A DNA stretch of 41,872 bases from assembly GCA_022394755.1 (NCBI GenBank), contig JAGFCA010000086.1, positions 1 through 41,872 on the forward strand, given 5' to 3'. This document shows, piece after piece, positions 1 to 9,081 of the stretch. The notes beneath the pieces are model-generated. The model did not search any database. It worked only from the letters and a program-made list of their open reading frames with translations, and was not told where the DNA came from. The DNA comes from Candidatus Poribacteria bacterium. Lineage in GTDB: Bacteria > Poribacteria > WGA-4E > WGA-3G. How positions within the stretch are numbered: the stretch's first letter is position 1; each line of letters opens with the position of its first letter. The position numbers and the translations under genes were made by a program.

Positions 1-287
1 CTTTTTGCCCATCTTCGTATGGTTGATGGTGGTAATTGGGTTGCTTCTCCAACGATTGATGCGATTTTATGATCTGGTTCTCCAGCGTTAATTGCTTCGA
101 TATATAATCTTTTTGCTTTGTCAAAGTTGTCTCTGGATTTACTTGCGATATTCCGTGTTGGTGGTGAGGAGAATCCAGTTGTATCTCCTTTATAACCCCA
201 TACGGTTAATGCATCTTTTCATGCATCTGTTTGCGACCAGCGTTCAATTGTCCTTACAGACACCTTAAAATGTTCAGCGATGATTTT
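1..287 (-). pseudogene. Broken helix-turn-helix protein, cut by the window edge
   Basis: Reading the minus strand from about 287 toward base 1 gives a good HTH segment (IAEHFKVSVRTIERW), then a TGA at 221-219 exactly where a tryptophan would be expected (TDA-stop-KDALTVW). The same frame continues openly with a second helical, DNA-binding-like part ending LPPSTIRRWAK at the window edge. The upstream end meets two stop codons and a six-A run near 285, so the true N-terminus is missing or frameshifted. The pattern looks like a two-HTH terminase-small-subunit-like or transposon-associated regulator, but I cannot name the family. TGA is a genuine stop elsewhere in this window, so this is a pseudogene, not recoding. 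It abuts an unrelated transposase tail on the other strand. Confidence 0.5.
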
Positions 288-308
288 TTATCACCAGATA
301 TACGCTGT

Positions 309-479
309 AATTCGATGGAAGGATTCTGGTCTTTCGTTAGACACGCATGGTATGGTTCACATCATCATTATTCAACAAAATACACGCCACTGTATCTCGC
401 AGAAGCCTGCAACAAATATAACTACAGAGGAACGAACATCTTTGCCAAGTTTCTTGCAGAGAGTATAGAGACAGGATAA
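309..479 (+). pseudogene. ISXO2-like (IS1595-type) transposase C-terminal fragment
   Basis: About 56 residues beginning NSMEGFWSFVRHAWYG and continuing with SHHHYSTKYTPLYLAEAC and KYNYR match the conserved tail of ISXO2-like DDE transposases, where an N-G/M-E-x-F/W segment carries the last catalytic Glu, followed by an HH-x-S-x-K segment and a KYN/HR tail. The upstream part of the open frame (231-308) does not look like transposase and overlaps the opposite-strand HTH remnant, so homology starts at about 309. No N-terminal DDE residues are present, so this is a dead remnant. No terminal inverted repeats could be assigned. Confidence 0.7.
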
Positions 480-822
480 AGTGAAATCGCTAAAGTCCAA
501 AACGACTAATTCCGTTAATAAGAAATGTCCCATTCAAAGAGTCGGGATACGGAGATTCCTCCTACCAAAGAACAGAACACGAAATAAAGTCATAATGTAA
601 ATAAATTGATTGAAGATGGTATCACTTGCAAAAATGTATAGTAGTATAAAATGCTTACTACCGATACTACCGATTCTCCAAGATTGTTTTTTCCAATCAT
701 TTTATTAGTTATTCATCAATAGGTGTTGTAATGAATAAAATAAGATATTAATGTCTTGTTGAATTGTATCAAAAAGGATATGAAATATCAATATAGACGA
801 ATGTTCATGGTCGAACGACCGC

Positions 823-856
823 AGAGTGAATGGTTTGGAACTCTATTCACTCTTTT
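823..856 (+). terminator. Orphan intrinsic-terminator-like hairpin
   Basis: AGAGTGAAT (823-831) pairs perfectly with ATTCACTCT (845-853) around a 13-nt loop and is followed by TTTTCTTT. No intact gene precedes it on the plus strand, so it may be left over from a lost gene. Confidence 0.45.
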
Positions 857-1399
857 CTTTATGATCTTGGTAGGAGAAATTCTGATTCACCAACTTAAAT
901 CTTTAGAATAAAATTCTAATCCTGATCTTTTCACCCAGGACAGATTCGGTTTCTAACCGAACCACATTTTTCCACCTAAAATAAAAATACTGAAGAAAAC
1001 CTAAACATAACACAACAAAGTTATAAACAACAGAAATTACATAGAAAAGTAAGAAAAATCAGCAGTTTTAAAATATTTGAAATTACAATATTTCTCACAA
1101 GTACGAATTGAACGTAATGATCTACTTGCTCTTTCGTAAGGGAAGATTTCTCCTAACGTAATTTGATATATAATACTTGCTATCATAAAGGAATCTCCAA
1201 AATGGATGTTTATGTTTATAAGATTAGTTCGAATATCATGTTAAAATGGAAAGAATTGAAAAATTTACATTATAATGATTACAAATTAAAAAACAAAAAG
1301 AAAAGTAAAAGATGCAAAATCCATCATTATATAACTTTCTTCAATTTTCACAAATTGTCTTTAAACATAGTATAGTATTAGCGGGAAGAGGTTTTTCAA

Positions 1400-1418
1400 T
1401 TCCTACACTTTGTAGGAA
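1400..1418 (+). terminator. Short perfect hairpin with downstream T-run
   Basis: TTCCTACA (1400-1407), a CTT loop and TGTAGGAA (1411-1418) form a perfect 8-bp stem. A run of T starts about 12 bases later, which is far for a classical terminator. The right arm belongs to a 15-nt string (1412-1426) that recurs exactly at 32588-32602. Confidence 0.35.
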
Positions 1419-1592
1419 AAGTGTAACATTTTTTAATATATAGATAAATAAGATATAATTATTATGAATCATGCAGAAACTGTAAATTACTGAAGAATTA
1501 TTCTTGTTGCAATGTAATACTTGAAAAGAAAAAGAACTCTATAATTATATGATATTCATGCCAAAACATACCTATTCTTTGAGAGGTTTAAT

Positions 1593-1621
1593 TTGCAATA
1601 ACGGAAAAAATATTGTATAAT
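1593..1621 (+). promoter_or_regulatory. Sigma-70-like promoter of the tRNA cluster
   Basis: TTGCAA (1593-1598) and a perfect TATAAT (1616-1621) are separated by 17 bases, the ideal spacing. Transcription would start near 1628, about 30 bases before tRNA-Pro. No other strong promoter was seen between the following tRNA genes, so it probably drives the whole array. Confidence 0.7.
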
Positions 1622-1623
1622 AA

Positions 1624-1646
1624 ATATCTCTATTTGATAGAGATAT
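1624..1646 (+). other. Perfect leader hairpin between promoter and first tRNA
   Basis: ATATCTCTAT (1624-1633), loop TTG, ATAGAGATAT (1637-1646): a perfect 10-bp stem at the predicted start of the tRNA transcript. It could serve as a processing or stability element of the tRNA precursor; no poly-T follows, so termination is unlikely. Confidence 0.5.
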
Positions 1647-1656
1647 GTTTGATTAT

Positions 1657-1731
1657 CGGGGTGTAGCGCAGCCCGGCTAGCGCGTCTGCTTTGGGAGCAG
1701 AAGGTCGGAGGTTCGAATCCTCTCACCCCGA
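1657..1731 (+). tRNA. tRNA-Pro (anticodon TGG)
   Basis: Acceptor stem CGGGGTG (1657-1663) pairs with CACCCCG (1724-1730), discriminator A1731. The anticodon stem TCTGC/GCAGA encloses loop TTTGGGA, giving anticodon TGG. The T-arm has the usual GTTCGAATC core. First tRNA of a tight array of six. CCA is not encoded. Confidence 0.95.
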
Positions 1732-1739
1732 TTTCTTAT

Positions 1740-1813
<74 letters not shown>

Positions 1814-1823
1814 CCTATATAGT

Positions 1824-1896
1824 GGTGGATGTAGCTCAGGGGTAGAGCGCCTGACTGTGGATCAGGAGGTCGTGGGTTCAAATCCCATCATCCACC
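1824..1896 (+). tRNA. tRNA-His (anticodon GTG)
   Basis: Acceptor GTGGATG (1825-1831) pairs with CATCCAC (1889-1895). The extra G at 1824 (position -1) faces discriminator C1896, the hallmark of tRNA-His. Anticodon stem CCTGA/TCAGG encloses CTGTGGA, anticodon GTG. Confidence 0.95.
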
Positions 1897-1907
1897 TATT
1901 TTAACAT

Positions 1908-1980
1908 GCGTCCGTAGTTCAATGGATAGAGCAATAGCCTTCGGAGCTATAAGTTGGGGGTTCGAATCCCTCCGGACGCG
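1908..1980 (+). tRNA. tRNA-Arg (anticodon TCG)
   Basis: Acceptor GCGTCCG (1908-1914) pairs with CGGACGC (1973-1979). Anticodon stem ATAGC/GCTAT encloses CTTCGGA, anticodon TCG, reading CGN codons. T-loop TTCGAAT is normal. The second arginine tRNA of the array. Confidence 0.93.
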
Positions 1981-1981
1981 T

Positions 1982-2054
1982 GCTCCGTTAGTTCAATTGA
2001 CAGAGCATCTGACTCATAATCAGAGGGTTGAAGGTTCGATTCCTTCATGACACA
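1982..2054 (+). tRNA. CAT-anticodon tRNA (Met or Ile2) with a broken acceptor stem
   Basis: D-arm, anticodon arm (CTGA/TCAG enclosing CTCATAA, anticodon CAT), and T-arm (GAAGG/CCTTC around TTCGATT) are intact. The acceptor halves GCTCCGT (1982-1988) and ATGACAC (2047-2053) mispair at three central positions (C-A, T-C and C-A), where the other tRNAs here pair perfectly or with one wobble. CAT could be elongator Met or lysidine-modified Ile2; I cannot decide. It may be a decaying gene, or be repaired by acceptor editing. It sits only one base after tRNA-Arg(TCG). Confidence 0.7.
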
Positions 2055-2153
2055 TCTGGTGAATCATGCCTTAACAGATGCCCCATAGTATTTCTGGTGA
2101 GACAGATGTAAGAACGTTGTATAGCATTTATTAAAAACGTTCAAAAATTAATA

Positions 2154-2239
2154 GGGCGGGTGCTGGAATTTGGTAGACAGGATAGACTTAGGATCTATTG
2201 GGGTTACGCCTCGTGAGGGTTCAAGTCCCTCCTCGCCCA
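2154..2239 (+). tRNA. tRNA-Leu (anticodon TAG)
   Basis: A class II tRNA with a long variable arm. Acceptor GGGCGGG (2154-2160) pairs with CTCGCCC (2232-2238, one G-T), discriminator A2239. Loop CTTAGGA gives anticodon TAG, reading CUN. T-stem GAGGG/CCCTC encloses TTCAAGT. It follows the degenerate CAT tRNA after a 99-base gap that holds a GAACGTT/AACGTTC inverted repeat. Confidence 0.95.
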
Positions 2240-2257
2240 CTTACATATATTCTTAAT

Positions 2258-2323
2258 AGTATAGGTAATTAATAACATTTAAATCTGTAATTTATAGATC
2301 CTATACTTGCCTTTGATGTTATT
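2258..2323 (+). other. Two interleaved inverted repeats upstream of tig
   Basis: AGTATAGG (2258-2265) is complementary to CCTATACT (2300-2307), and AATAACAT (2271-2278) to ATGTTATT (2316-2323). The order A-B-A'-B' permits either a pseudoknot or two mutually exclusive hairpins in the 5' leader of the trigger-factor gene. In AT-rich DNA eight-base matches can arise by chance. Confidence 0.3.
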
Positions 2324-2390
2324 TAATCCGACATAAGGTATTTTCACATACGAGTTTTGTCTTTTGTAAGTTGACGAAGGAGAACACAAC

Positions 2391-3698
2391 TTGAGAGTTG
2401 AAGTCGAACCACTTGAAGGCACACAAGTTAAATTAGAGATTGAAGTCCCCCCTGAAAAAGTTGAGACTGCCTTACAAGAGGCGTATAAAACATTGCGCGG
2501 CTACGTGTCCTTACCAGGTTTCAGGAAAGGACGTGTGCCTTTATCACTAATAAAATCCCGATTCCAAGATCATATTAATTCTGAAGTAATTAGAGAAGTC
2601 GTTTTCCCTGCCTACGAAGATGCCCTTCTGTCTAAACGTCTTGTTCCGCTTGATCAACCTACATTTGAACCGTCTTTAGATAAGATCATAGTTGTTGAGA
2701 ATCAATCTATTGTCTTTACCGCTATTGTAAATGTTAAACCAACAATTTCTGTTCCTAAGTATGATGAAATAGAGACTGATAAATCCCCTGTTGATGTACC
2801 TCGAGAAGATGTTGAGGATTATATTAATAAATTACGGGCACAATCCGCTACTTATGATCCTATAGAAGAGGATCGAGTCGTTCAGGAAACCGACTGTGTA
2901 CGAATTGATTGGTTGTGTAAATTAGATGGTGAAGAGGTAGAAAACGAAGGTGGAATTGATGTTGATCTTGATTTAACCACCTCCGAGCTCAATGCGGATT
3001 TGAAGTCCGGCATAATAGGGATGAAGGTAGGAGAAAAAAAATCTATTCCTGTTACCATTGATGAGGACCATTCAGATCCTTCAATAATGGGTAAAGAAGT
3101 CGTATATGAAATGGATCTACATGCGATTACAACCAAACAGCTTCCTGAACTTGATGACGAGTTTGCTAAAGACCTCGGTTATGAGAATTATACACAGTTA
3201 CATGGTGTCATCTGGAATAATTTGGTTGAAGAACAACGGTTAGTTCAACAGAGTAAACAGAAACAGGAAATTCTTGAACAGTTGATAGAAAAAACTGATA
3301 TTGAAATCCCTGAAGATTTAGTTCAAGAGTATGTTGACCAGACTATTCAAAATGTTCATAAGCAACTTAATACTGAAAATCGAACAGCGGAAGAAGCAGG
3401 TATTGATTTAGACAATTTACCTGAAGAGGTTCGTACAGATGTAATAAAGCAAACTAAACAGAATTGGATTTTTGAAGAAATTGCTGAAAACGAGAATATA
3501 TCTGTAAGTGATGATGAGTTGGAATGGGAAATTCGTCGTGCCGCTGAACAGATGAACCGAGATGCTCAAAAATATGCTGAATTATTGAAATCCAGCAATC
3601 GGTTTGAGGATTTTAGAACGCAATTACAACACGAAAAAATATATCAGTTTTTAATTGAGCAGTCTTCAGAAAAGAAATCATTGATTATAACTGGTTAG
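2391..3698 (+). CDS. tig: Trigger factor (ribosome-associated chaperone / PPIase)
   Basis: A 435-residue protein of normal trigger-factor length. The N-terminal ribosome-binding domain carries the signature GFRKGRVP at about residues 44-51, the loop that docks on ribosomal protein L23. A FKBP-type domain follows (about 155-245, with DGEEVENEG and GIIGMKVGEKKSIPV), then the helical C-terminal chaperone arms. The start is TTG at 2391, chosen because AAGGAG lies at 2377-2382 with an 8-base spacer and no nearby ATG fits. It opens the tig-clpP-clpX-lon block, the same order as in E. coli and many other bacteria. It folds nascent chains at the exit tunnel, while the downstream genes degrade failures. 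Confidence 0.97.
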   Translation: MRVEVEPLEGTQVKLEIEVPPEKVETALQEAYKTLRGYVSLPGFRKGRVPLSLIKSRFQDHINSEVIREVVFPAYEDALLSKRLVPLDQPTFEPSLDKIIVVENQSIVFTAIVNVKPTISVPKYDEIETDKSPVDVPREDVEDYINKLRAQSATYDPIEEDRVVQETDCVRIDWLCKLDGEEVENEGGIDVDLDLTTSELNADLKSGIIGMKVGEKKSIPVTIDEDHSDPSIMGKEVVYEMDLHAITTKQLPELDDEFAKDLGYENYTQLHGVIWNNLVEEQRLVQQSKQKQEILEQLIEKTDIEIPEDLVQEYVDQTIQNVHKQLNTENRTAEEAGIDLDNLPEEVRTDVIKQTKQNWIFEEIAENENISVSDDELEWEIRRAAEQMNRDAQKYAELLKSSNRFEDFRTQLQHEKIYQFLIEQSSEKKSLIITG

Positions 3699-3731
3699 AT
3701 TATAATACTACACGAGTCACCTGTAAGAATA

Positions 3732-3767
3732 GGAATTTGAACCCTACCTACCAATAATTCAAATTTC
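3732..3767 (+). terminator. Possible hairpin after tig
   Basis: GGAATTTGAA (3732-3741) pairs with TTCAAATTTC (3758-3767) through ten positions, one a G-T wobble, with a 16-base loop. The following bases are only mildly T-rich, so it may be a weak terminator or an attenuator ahead of clpP. Confidence 0.3.
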
Positions 3768-3897
3768 TTGACTTCTTGTAAATCGAGAGAATTCACATCT
3801 CTTATGTCTTTTTATGAGTTGTGGTTAGAAATTATATATTTAGTACTTATATTAATATACCTTATCAAAAAAAATATATTGTCAAACGGACAAAAAT

Positions 3898-4497
3898 ATG
3901 AATCTTGTGCCAATTGTTGTTGAACAAACGAACAGAGGAGAAAGATCCTATGATATTTTCTCTCGATTACTCGAAGATAGAATAATTATGATTGGATCTG
4001 TTATAGATGACGATACGATTGCCAATCTTGTTACCGCACAAATGCTCTTTCTTGAAGGGAAAGATCCAGATGCAGATATTATTCTTTATTTAAATACACC
4101 TGGTGGGTCAGTATCAGCAGGTTTGGCAATATATGATACAATGCGGTACATAAAGGCAGACGTTCAAACATGGTGTTTGGGTCGAGCCTATAGTATGGGG
4201 GCTGTACTCTTAGCAGCAGGAACACCTGGAAAACGTTATGCATTACCACATGCTAAGGCGCTCATACATCAACCGATGGCAGGTGGAATTGGTGGCCAAG
4301 CAACAGATATTAGCATCCATGCCAATGAGATTTTAAGAGAACGCGAAAGACTTTATAGTATATTGTCAGAACACACAAAACAAGATATCAAAAAGATCGA
4401 AAAAGATGCTGACCGAGATTTCTATATGACTGCTCAAGAAGCTCTTGAATACGGTATCGTTGATAATGTTGTCACACATCGTCAATTAGATTCATAG
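3898..4497 (+). CDS. clpP: ATP-dependent Clp protease proteolytic subunit
   Basis: 199 residues, the usual ClpP size. The Ser-His-Asp triad is visible: Ser99 in GRAYSMGAV, His124 in [10 protein letters not shown] and Asp174 in DADRDFYM. The oxyanion-loop motif [10 protein letters not shown] is at 66-75. Residue 98 is Tyr where many ClpPs have Ala. The N-terminus ([10 protein letters not shown]) matches the mature family start, supporting the ATG at 3898 although no Shine-Dalgarno sequence is visible. ClpP forms the double-heptamer peptidase chamber fed by ClpX, encoded 307 bases downstream. A single clpP is seen here; further paralogues cannot be excluded. Confidence 0.98.
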   Translation: MNLVPIVVEQTNRGERSYDIFSRLLEDRIIMIGSVIDDDTIANLVTAQMLFLEGKDPDADIILYLNTPGGSVSAGLAIYDTMRYIKADVQTWCLGRAYSMGAVLLAAGTPGKRYALPHAKALIHQPMAGGIGGQATDISIHANEILRERERLYSILSEHTKQDIKKIEKDADRDFYMTAQEALEYGIVDNVVTHRQLDS

Positions 4498-4804
4498 GAC
4501 TTTATTGATACTTGTTTTTATGTAGAAATTGATATTAACTGATTGGATTTAACATTAATTCATTAATAATTATTATTAATATAGTATAAGATCATTATAT
4601 TACCTATATCCTAAATTCTTCTTTCATTACTATGGTAGGTGTTGTTTTAACCACATATATGTAAATTACCTTTATCCCGAGTTCTGATTATAGGATATAT
4701 TACCTGAAATTAAGTAGAATATTAGGAATAAGAATTCATACTCCTTAAACCGAACTTATGCTATATTTTACAACATTCTTGGTTATGTAGTTGGGAGGAA
4801 AATA
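4498..4804. other. clpP-clpX intergenic region
   Basis: 307 bases, very AT-rich, without a convincing gene. ATATCCTA near 4606 and TAGGATAT near 4691 are inverted copies about 80 bases apart. No promoter with good -35/-10 spacing could be picked, although the length suggests clpX has its own promoter. Confidence 0.4.
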
Positions 4805-6094
4805 ATGTCAGAAACAGCTGATGGCAAAGTATTTTGCTCATTTTGCAATAGAGAGCGTACACAAGTTAATCGTCTTCTTCAAGGAACAGAAGCTAATATT
4901 TGTGATGTATGTATAGACTATTGTAATCGAATTCTTGAACAAGGAAATGCTGCCCCTGAAATACCAGATCAGTCAACAGAAGTTGAAGAAAAACCGATTG
5001 AAGATGAAGAACCTCCTGTATTACTACTTGAACCATCTGAAATAAAGGCAAAACTTGACGAATATGTTATTGGACAAGACCAAGCAAAGAAAATACTGTC
5101 AGTTGCTGTCTACACACATTATAAACGTCTACATCATGATAAAACAAATGATGTAGAATTGGATAAAAGTAATATCCTTTTAATTGGTCCTACAGGAACA
5201 GGTAAGACGCTTCTTGCTGAAACACTTGCGAAAGTATTGAATGTTCCATTTGCTATAACAGATGCTACAACACTTACAGAAGCAGGTTATGTTGGAGAAG
5301 ATGTAGAAAACATAATTTTAAAATTAGTTCAAGCTGCAGATGGTAATATCAAACGGGCAGAGACAGGTATAATCTATATTGATGAAATTGATAAGATTAC
5401 ACGAAAATCTGAAAATGCATCGATTACACGGGATGTTTCAGGAGAAGGGGTGCAACAAGCCCTTTTAAAGATTTTAGAAGGAACTGTTGCGAGTATTCCT
5501 CCACGGGGTGGACGAAAGCATCCACACCAAGAGATGTGGGAGGTGGATACTAAAAATGTTCTTTTCATTTGTGGTGGAACATTTATCGGTTTAGAGAATT
5601 TGGTCAAAGGTCGTTTAGGTAGACAGAGTATTGGATTTGGTTCTGAAATTCAATCTAAACAAGAACAGAAAATACATGAGATACTTGAACAGGTGACAGC
5701 CAAAGACCTTATTAAATACGGTTTCATCCCGGAACTAATTGGCAGACTACCAGTTGTAGCAAATCTGCACGAATTAGATGAATCAGCATTAATTAGAATT
5801 CTTACAGAACCAAAGAATGCCCTTGTAAAACAATATAGGCAACTTTTAGCATACGAAGGTGTGGAATTTAATGTGACTGATGATGCTCTCACAGCGATTG
5901 CACATCAGGTAATTGAACGGGAAACAGGTGCACGTGGATTGCGTGCAGTGATGGAGACTATTATGTTGGAAACAATGTATAAGATACCATCATTAACCGA
6001 AGTGAACACATGCCAAATTACAGAAGATAGTGTTTTAGGTAATAGTCCACCAGAATTAATTAACGATTCCTCCGAAGCCCTCAAGACTGCGTAA
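4805..6094 (+). CDS. clpX: ATP-dependent Clp protease ATP-binding subunit ClpX
   Basis: 429 residues. An N-terminal C4 zinc finger (Cys11, Cys14, Cys33, Cys36) mediates dimerisation and adaptor binding. The AAA+ module has Walker A GPTGTGKT (128-135), the pore loop GYVGEDVE (161-168) and Walker B IIYIDEID (189-196). The linker between finger and AAA+ domain (about 45-75) is acidic and somewhat long. The start is supported by GGGAGG a few bases upstream of the ATG. ClpX unfolds substrates and threads them into ClpP. Its stop lies 11 bases before lon, whose ribosome binding site falls in that gap, so clpX and lon are probably cotranscribed. Confidence 0.98.
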   Translation: MSETADGKVFCSFCNRERTQVNRLLQGTEANICDVCIDYCNRILEQGNAAPEIPDQSTEVEEKPIEDEEPPVLLLEPSEIKAKLDEYVIGQDQAKKILSVAVYTHYKRLHHDKTNDVELDKSNILLIGPTGTGKTLLAETLAKVLNVPFAITDATTLTEAGYVGEDVENIILKLVQAADGNIKRAETGIIYIDEIDKITRKSENASITRDVSGEGVQQALLKILEGTVASIPPRGGRKHPHQEMWEVDTKNVLFICGGTFIGLENLVKGRLGRQSIGFGSEIQSKQEQKIHEILEQVTAKDLIKYGFIPELIGRLPVVANLHELDESALIRILTEPKNALVKQYRQLLAYEGVEFNVTDDALTAIAHQVIERETGARGLRAVMETIMLETMYKIPSLTEVNTCQITEDSVLGNSPPELINDSSEALKTA

Positions 6095-6105
6095 AGGAGC
6101 AACCA

Positions 6106-8583
6106 ATGAGTCAAGAATCTGATAGAACTTTAAGCGATTCGGCTGTTTTTTTGCCTGTTATCGCGCTACCTCCAGAATTTGAGACATTTTATCCAAAGAC
6201 GAAAGCTATTGTTGATCAGAGGTTAATGGATTGGACACCTTTAACCATTGCTCGGGAAATGAGTGTGCTTGCAGCAAGAACTGCTCTTGATGCTGATCTA
6301 AAAGTATTGCTCCTACATCAAAAGACTGAACTTGAAGAAGACACTGAACCAGAACCAAATGATCTCCATTCTATCGGTATTGTAGCTACGATTGTACAGC
6401 CTTATGACCCTGAAGATGGTACACTCCGTATTGCCATAGAGACTTCAGATAGAGCAATAGTTGCAAAATGCACTAAAACTGATGGTTATTTACAAGCAGC
6501 TGTTCAGATTGTTACAGAGTTAACAGGAGTAGCTGATGCTGCAAAATCATTGATTAAAGAGGCAAAAAGTTCATTCCGTAGTTATGCTAAAGCTCATCCT
6601 AAACAAATACTTCCTGATGTCGAAAAGTATGTACGTGATATTGAAGAACCCGGGATTCTTGCTGATAATATTGCACGTTTTGGCGATTTTCCTGCAGCAA
6701 AAAGACAAGAAATACTCGAAGAATTAAACCCTATTAAAAGGTTAAATTTCGTTATAGCTCTTCTTGAAGCAGACTTGGATCTCTTGGATTTAAAAGAAGA
6801 GATACATAATGAAGTTAGAGAATCCGTACAAAAAACACATAGAGAGTTTTATCTGCAAGAACAGATGAAGGCAATTCAACGGGAACTCGGTCGAGATGAA
6901 GAAGTTGATGAGATAGATGATCTACGGGAACAGGTTAAAAATGCAGGGATGACTGAGGATGCAGAAAAGAAAGCACTTAAGGAAATTGATAGACTGGCTC
7001 AAATACCTCCTATGTCAGCAGAATCTGGTGTTATACGGAATTATGTTGACTGGCTTCTTGCTGTTCCTTGGAAAGATAAAACTGAAAATACAATTGAAAT
7101 TGATCAGGCAGAGAAAATCCTTGATGAAGACCATTACGGTTTGGAAAAACCAAAATCGAATGTGTTAGAATACTTGGCTGTATTGAAATTAGTCGAACAG
7201 GTAAAAGGTCCTATTCTCTGTTTAGTTGGACCTCCTGGAGTTGGAAAAACATCGTTAGGTAAATCAATAGCACGAGCAACAGGAAGAAAATTTGTTCGGA
7301 TGTCACTTGGTGGTGTCCGTGACGAAGCAGAAATTCGTGGACATCGTAGGACTTACATCGGCGCTATACCGGGAAGAATTATACAAGGCTTACGGGATGT
7401 ACAGACCAAAAACCCTCTCTTTTTGCTTGATGAAATTGATAAGTTAAGTTCCGATTGGCGGGGTGATCCGTCATCAGCTCTACTTGAAGTGCTTGATCCT
7501 GAACAGAATGAAACTTTTCGTGATCACTATTTAGATGTGGAATTCGATTTGTCTGATGTAATGTTCGTAACTACCGCGAATACACGTCTGACGATCCCTG
7601 CAGCACTTGAAGATCGTATGGAAGTTATTGAACTTCCCGGATATACTGATTTTGAAAAGCATAAAATCGCTACTTTCCATCCGAATGGATTAATTCCTAA
7701 GCAGTTGAGTAGTCATGGTTTAAAAGAAGATAATATTACATTTGCAGATTCCGCAATCTTCGATATAATCAATAAATATACTCGTGAAGCGGGAGTCCGA
7801 AGTCTTGAACGGAGTATCACAACTGTCTGCAGGAAAATTGCAAAACAGATTGTTTCAGAAGATTCACCTGATTTGAACATTGATATTACGTCTCTAAATT
7901 TAAATGATTTTCTGGGTCCAGCGAAATTCACACGAACAAAGGCACAAGAACATGATGAAGTTGGAGTATCAACAGGAATGGTGTATACCCAGGTCGGTGG
8001 GGATATAGTATCTGTTGAAGCAACTATAATGCCTGGTGAAGGTAAACTGGATATGACCGGACAACTTCAAGAGGTTATGCGCGAATCTGTACAAACTGCA
8101 GTTGCATACCTTCGTTCTCGAGCAGACGATTTTGATATTTCTAAAGAAATATTTGAGAAATTTGATATACATATACATGTACCTGAAGGTGCTGTACCCA
8201 AGGATGGACCTTCAGCAGGAATTACGCTTGCAACAGCAATTCTTAGTGCCATTACGGGGAAGAAAGTACGTAAAGATATTGCTATGACTGGTGAAATTAC
8301 ACTACGTGGACATGTGTTACCTATTGGTGGATTAAAAGAAAAAGCACTTGCTGCCTATCGTAATGGTATTGTTGACATAATTATGCCTGATGAAAACGAA
8401 AAAGATCTGGCAGATGTACCCTCAGAAATCCGTGATAATATTACTTGGCATCAAGTAAGCGATATAACCCAAGTTATTGAATTAGCCTTTTTAAATGAAT
8501 CTGATGAACATGATGGTATTGCTCCAACATCAGATGATGTAGCACTACAGAATACTGATGTGATCGGACAGACGGGGGATTAA
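6106..8583 (+). CDS. lon: Lon ATP-dependent serine protease
   Basis: 825 residues, typical for LonA. The substrate-binding N-domain is followed by a coiled coil (about 230-300, containing [15 protein letters not shown]), an AAA+ domain with Walker A GPPGVGKT (375-382) and Walker [11 protein letters not shown], and a protease domain with the catalytic Ser703 in PKDGPSAG and Lys746 in LKEKALAA. The 43-residue Ser-Lys spacing equals that of E. coli Lon. The first 80 residues are more divergent than usual: the canonical start motif around LPVLPLRD is replaced by [14 protein letters not shown]. The ATG follows AAAGGAG by 6 bases. It degrades misfolded and regulatory proteins in the cytoplasm, completing the tig-clpP-clpX-lon set. 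Confidence 0.98.
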   Translation: MSQESDRTLSDSAVFLPVIALPPEFETFYPKTKAIVDQRLMDWTPLTIAREMSVLAARTALDADLKVLLLHQKTELEEDTEPEPNDLHSIGIVATIVQPYDPEDGTLRIAIETSDRAIVAKCTKTDGYLQAAVQIVTELTGVADAAKSLIKEAKSSFRSYAKAHPKQILPDVEKYVRDIEEPGILADNIARFGDFPAAKRQEILEELNPIKRLNFVIALLEADLDLLDLKEEIHNEVRESVQKTHREFYLQEQMKAIQRELGRDEEVDEIDDLREQVKNAGMTEDAEKKALKEIDRLAQIPPMSAESGVIRNYVDWLLAVPWKDKTENTIEIDQAEKILDEDHYGLEKPKSNVLEYLAVLKLVEQVKGPILCLVGPPGVGKTSLGKSIARATGRKFVRMSLGGVRDEAEIRGHRRTYIGAIPGRIIQGLRDVQTKNPLFLLDEIDKLSSDWRGDPSSALLEVLDPEQNETFRDHYLDVEFDLSDVMFVTTANTRLTIPAALEDRMEVIELPGYTDFEKHKIATFHPNGLIPKQLSSHGLKEDNITFADSAIFDIINKYTREAGVRSLERSITTVCRKIAKQIVSEDSPDLNIDITSLNLNDFLGPAKFTRTKAQEHDEVGVSTGMVYTQVGGDIVSVEATIMPGEGKLDMTGQLQEVMRESVQTAVAYLRSRADDFDISKEIFEKFDIHIHVPEGAVPKDGPSAGITLATAILSAITGKKVRKDIAMTGEITLRGHVLPIGGLKEKALAAYRNGIVDIIMPDENEKDLADVPSEIRDNITWHQVSDITQVIELAFLNESDEHDGIAPTSDDVALQNTDVIGQTGD

Positions 8584-8774
8584 TTACATATTATCTAATT
8601 GTGAGTTGGATATAAGTAATATTTGGAATGTGGTAGATTGTTCAAGACGTATCTATCAGTGAATTTACACCTTAAATCGACCCTACATTGTGTGATTATA
8701 GGTATTAGATTATACCTAATTTCTCATAATCGAAATCACAAAATTCCAATACGGTCTCGATTAAAAATACGAAT

Positions 8775-9038
8775 ATGCGAGTAGATAAATTCTTGCAAAT
8801 TTCAAGACTTGTAAAACGTCGAACTGCAGCTAACACATTGTGTAATCGGGGTAATATACTTTTAAATAATAACACGACAAAAGCAGGTAAATCGCTCAAA
8901 GTTGGGGATAAAATTACAATAATTGAAAATCGACTCCCACCAGACGATGTAGAATCCCTTACTTATGAGGTGCTGGAAATCCCATCTGGTAATGTTTCCA
9001 GGGCACGTGCCTCAACATTGTATCGCCGTGTTGAATAG
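8775..9038 (+). CDS. S4 RNA-binding protein, RqcP/HslR-like
   Basis: 87 residues that are nearly all S4 domain: MRVDKFLQISRLVKRRT, then CNRGNILLNN and AGKSLKVGDKITI. This size and layout match RqcP (YabO)/HslR proteins, which bind 50S-peptidyl-tRNA complexes during ribosome-associated quality control. That role suits a location just after four protein-quality-control genes. No Shine-Dalgarno sequence precedes the ATG at 8775, but the MRVDKFL start is the conserved family N-terminus. A short S4 protein of another type is possible, but the length favours RqcP. Confidence 0.85.
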   Translation: MRVDKFLQISRLVKRRTAANTLCNRGNILLNNNTTKAGKSLKVGDKITIIENRLPPDDVESLTYEVLEIPSGNVSRARASTLYRRVE

Positions 9039-9081
9039 TGAAAAATAAAATTAGATCGTCAACCTACCACCTACATTAATC

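Larger units (their letters stand above)
480..1592. other. Non-coding AT-rich stretch between transposase remnant and tRNA cluster
   Basis: More than 1.1 kb with no credible gene. The only longer open frame (1163-1375) is lysine/asparagine-rich, low complexity, without a ribosome binding site, and is probably chance. Two hairpins (823-856 and 1400-1418) are listed separately. The region may be debris from mobile-element activity, given the two broken genes just upstream. Confidence 0.6.

Noticed and set aside
219..221. TGA read as tryptophan (alternative code)
   Set aside because: TGA clearly ends pdxA and all recognised proteins use TGG for Trp, so the in-frame TGA marks a pseudogene.
1163..1375. 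70-residue open frame
   Set aside because: Low-complexity, Lys/Asn-rich, no ribosome binding site and no recognisable motif; likely chance in AT-rich DNA.
6959..7168. Overlapping 69-residue frame inside lon
   Set aside because: Shadow of the lon coding frame with no independent support.
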